Source: Bacteroidales bacterium (lineage in GTDB: Bacteria; Bacteroidota; Bacteroidia; Bacteroidales; UBA932). Taken from it: DNA of 8,160 bases. The stretch spans positions 1 to 8,160 of the forward strand of contig JAKSKA010000056.1 in NCBI GenBank assembly GCA_024401915.1, in the 5' to 3' direction. Positions 6,998 to 8,160 of the stretch are shown here, piece after piece. The notes beneath the pieces were generated by a model. It had not been told where the DNA came from, did not search any database, and was given only the letters and a program-made list of their open reading frames with translations. Each line of letters begins with the position of its first letter. Position 1 is the first letter of the stretch. The translations under genes and the position numbers were made by a program.

Positions 6998-8160
6998 ATG
7001 CCACACCCGGAGAAGACTATTACCAATTTCGCCATAGAGCTGACAATCAGCCTATTAGCTGCTCTTTCGATGTCCTGTTCAAGGCAAGTCGCACAGGATG
7101 TCCGGACAGCCGGAGACGGTAATATCCTCAAGAACGGCAGGTCCGAGTATTTCATCGGCACAAACCTGTGGTATGCAGGAAGGCTCGCGAAGACCGAAGA
7201 AGGGATGGCCCGGCTGGACAGGGAGCTTGACACTCTGAAATCTCTGGGCGTGACGAATCTCAGAGTCCTGGCTACGGAGGGAGAGGATGTTGCAGCCCTC
7301 AGATCGGCCCTTGACCGGATGCACGAAAAAGGAATGTGCGCCGTGCTGTTCCTGAACAACGCCTGGGAATGGTCATACGGCTTCGCAGACTATCTGGAAG
7401 TTGCCGGCGAAGGGACCCAGCCCAGACCGGCGACGGACGGATATCCGGCCTATATGAAGGCGATGGCAGCCTTCTGCGCCAGCGAAAAGGCGGTAGCGCT
7501 CAATCACGACTACATCAGGGCCATCGTGTCCGAGCTGAAGGACCATCCTGCCATATTCAGCTGGCAGATAAGCAACGAGCCGAGGTGTTTCAGCAACGAC
7601 TCCGCAGTGCGCGACGCATTCGTGAAATACATCCACGGCACCGCCGCGCTCATCAAGTCCCTGGACCCGGCCCATATGGTCAGCACGGGCAACGAGGGAC
7701 TGAAGGGCTGCGAGGAGGACAATTCGCTGTACGAAAAGATAAACGACTGCAAAGACATAGATTACATAACAATCCACATCTGGCCATACAACTGGGGCTG
7801 GGTGAAGGAGGACTCGGTAACGGACGGGATCTCCGCTGCAGTCGAGCAGACGGGGGCCTATATCGACGAGCACCTCGACCTTGCCCGACGCCTGGGCCAC
7901 GCCCTCATCATCGAGGAGTTCTGCTACCCGAGATCTGATTTCCGCTTCGATCGCGGATGTCCCACAGAGGGACGTGACCGCATCTACAGTTTTGTTTTCT
8001 CCCGCGTCGTTGAATCTGCGGAGAACGGAGGCAACCTCGCCGGCTGCAATTTCTGGGGTTGGGGCGGCTTTGCTCAGCCGGCACACGAAATGTGGCAGGA
8101 AGGAGACGACCTTTGCGGCGATCCCGCACAGGAAGCACAGGGCCTGACTTCCGTCTTCGC
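6998..8160 (+). CDS. GH5 subfamily-7-like endo-beta-1,4-mannanase, exported (3' end outside window)
   Basis: The frame stays open to the window edge, giving 387 residues. It would cut the beta-1,4-mannan backbone outside the cytoplasm. The N-terminus is a hydrophobic export signal (about residues 10-26) ending SMSC, so Cys27 may be lipidated, although the lipobox is atypical. Barrel motifs run in order: YFIGTNLWYAGRL (51-63), LKSLGVTNLRVL (80-91), AVLFLNNAWEWSYGFADYLE (115-134), acid/base Glu194 in SWQISNEPR, HIWPYNWGW (260-268), nucleophile Glu307 in IIEEFCYPR, and GCNFWGWGGFAQP (349-361). The pattern matches Bacteroidota GH5_7 mannanases. Two family segments look absent: about 25 residues between ATEGED (92-97) and the next helix, and about 10 before KDHPAIFSW, where the family usually has an N-TG-Y-DDP stretch. 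The ATG at 6998 starts the signal and lies 86 bases after the AraC stop. An inverted repeat upstream suggests control by that regulator. Confidence 0.88.
   Translation, partial: MPHPEKTITNFAIELTISLLAALSMSCSRQVAQDVRTAGDGNILKNGRSEYFIGTNLWYAGRLAKTEEGMARLDRELDTLKSLGVTNLRVLATEGEDVAALRSALDRMHEKGMCAVLFLNNAWEWSYGFADYLEVAGEGTQPRPATDGYPAYMKAMAAFCASEKAVALNHDYIRAIVSELKDHPAIFSWQISNEPRCFSNDSAVRDAFVKYIHGTAALIKSLDPAHMVSTGNEGLKGCEEDNSLYEKINDCKDIDYITIHIWPYNWGWVKEDSVTDGISAAVEQTGAYIDEHLDLARRLGHALIIEEFCYPRSDFRFDRGCPTEGRDRIYSFVFSRVVESAENGGNLAGCNFWGWGGFAQPAHEMWQEGDDLCGDPAQEAQGLTSVF

Noticed and set aside
7373..8086. Minus-strand open frame (237 codons), with a plus-strand one at 7336-7938 in another frame
   Set aside because: Both sit inside the mannanase gene, whose frame is continuous from 6998 to the window end with GH5 catalytic motifs. 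They are shadows.

Overview
The window looks like a carbohydrate-degradation locus of a Bacteroidota bacterium, most likely Bacteroidales. The protein families, the lack of clear Shine-Dalgarno sequences and one promoter of the Bacteroidota type (TTTG, 20 bases, TACTTTTG) all point that way. By eye the genes are slightly GC-rich and the intergenic DNA is AT-rich. Genus cannot be judged. No SusC/SusD pair, transposase, tRNA, rRNA or CRISPR array is visible, so whether this is a full polysaccharide utilization locus cannot be settled here.

Layout: (1) bases 1-3346, plus strand: the C-terminal part of a GH3 beta-glucosidase-type enzyme, then a GH2 enzyme 43 bases downstream. (2) bases 3340-5924, minus strand: a cellobiose/mannobiose 2-epimerase followed by a sialate O-acetylesterase-type SGNH esterase, joined by a 4-base ATGA overlap. 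This unit converges on the GH2 gene and their stop-codon ends overlap by 7 bases. (3) bases 5925-6035: a divergent regulatory region. (4) bases 6036-6911, plus strand: an AraC-family regulator. (5) bases 6912-6997: a short gap with a perfect 8-base inverted repeat. (6) bases 6998 to the window end, plus strand: an exported GH5 subfamily-7-like beta-mannanase, cut by the window end.

The combination of mannanase, 2-epimerase, acetylesterase and GH3 fits breakdown of acetylated (gluco)mannan. The mannanase would cut the chain, the esterase would remove acetyl groups, and the GH3 and GH2 enzymes would trim ends or side groups. The epimerase would turn mannobiose into mannosyl-glucose for a phosphorylase that is not in this window. 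A shared inverted-repeat motif upstream of both the epimerase unit and the mannanase suggests that the adjacent AraC regulator controls both.

The most unusual feature is that the exported enzymes lack internal segments their families normally have, while keeping reading frame and catalytic residues. The GH2 enzyme lacks essentially its whole immunoglobulin-like domain 2. The mannanase lacks a segment after beta-strand 2 and a short conserved loop before the acid/base. The esterase lacks a short N-terminal stretch. These comparisons rest on remembered family patterns, not on alignments.
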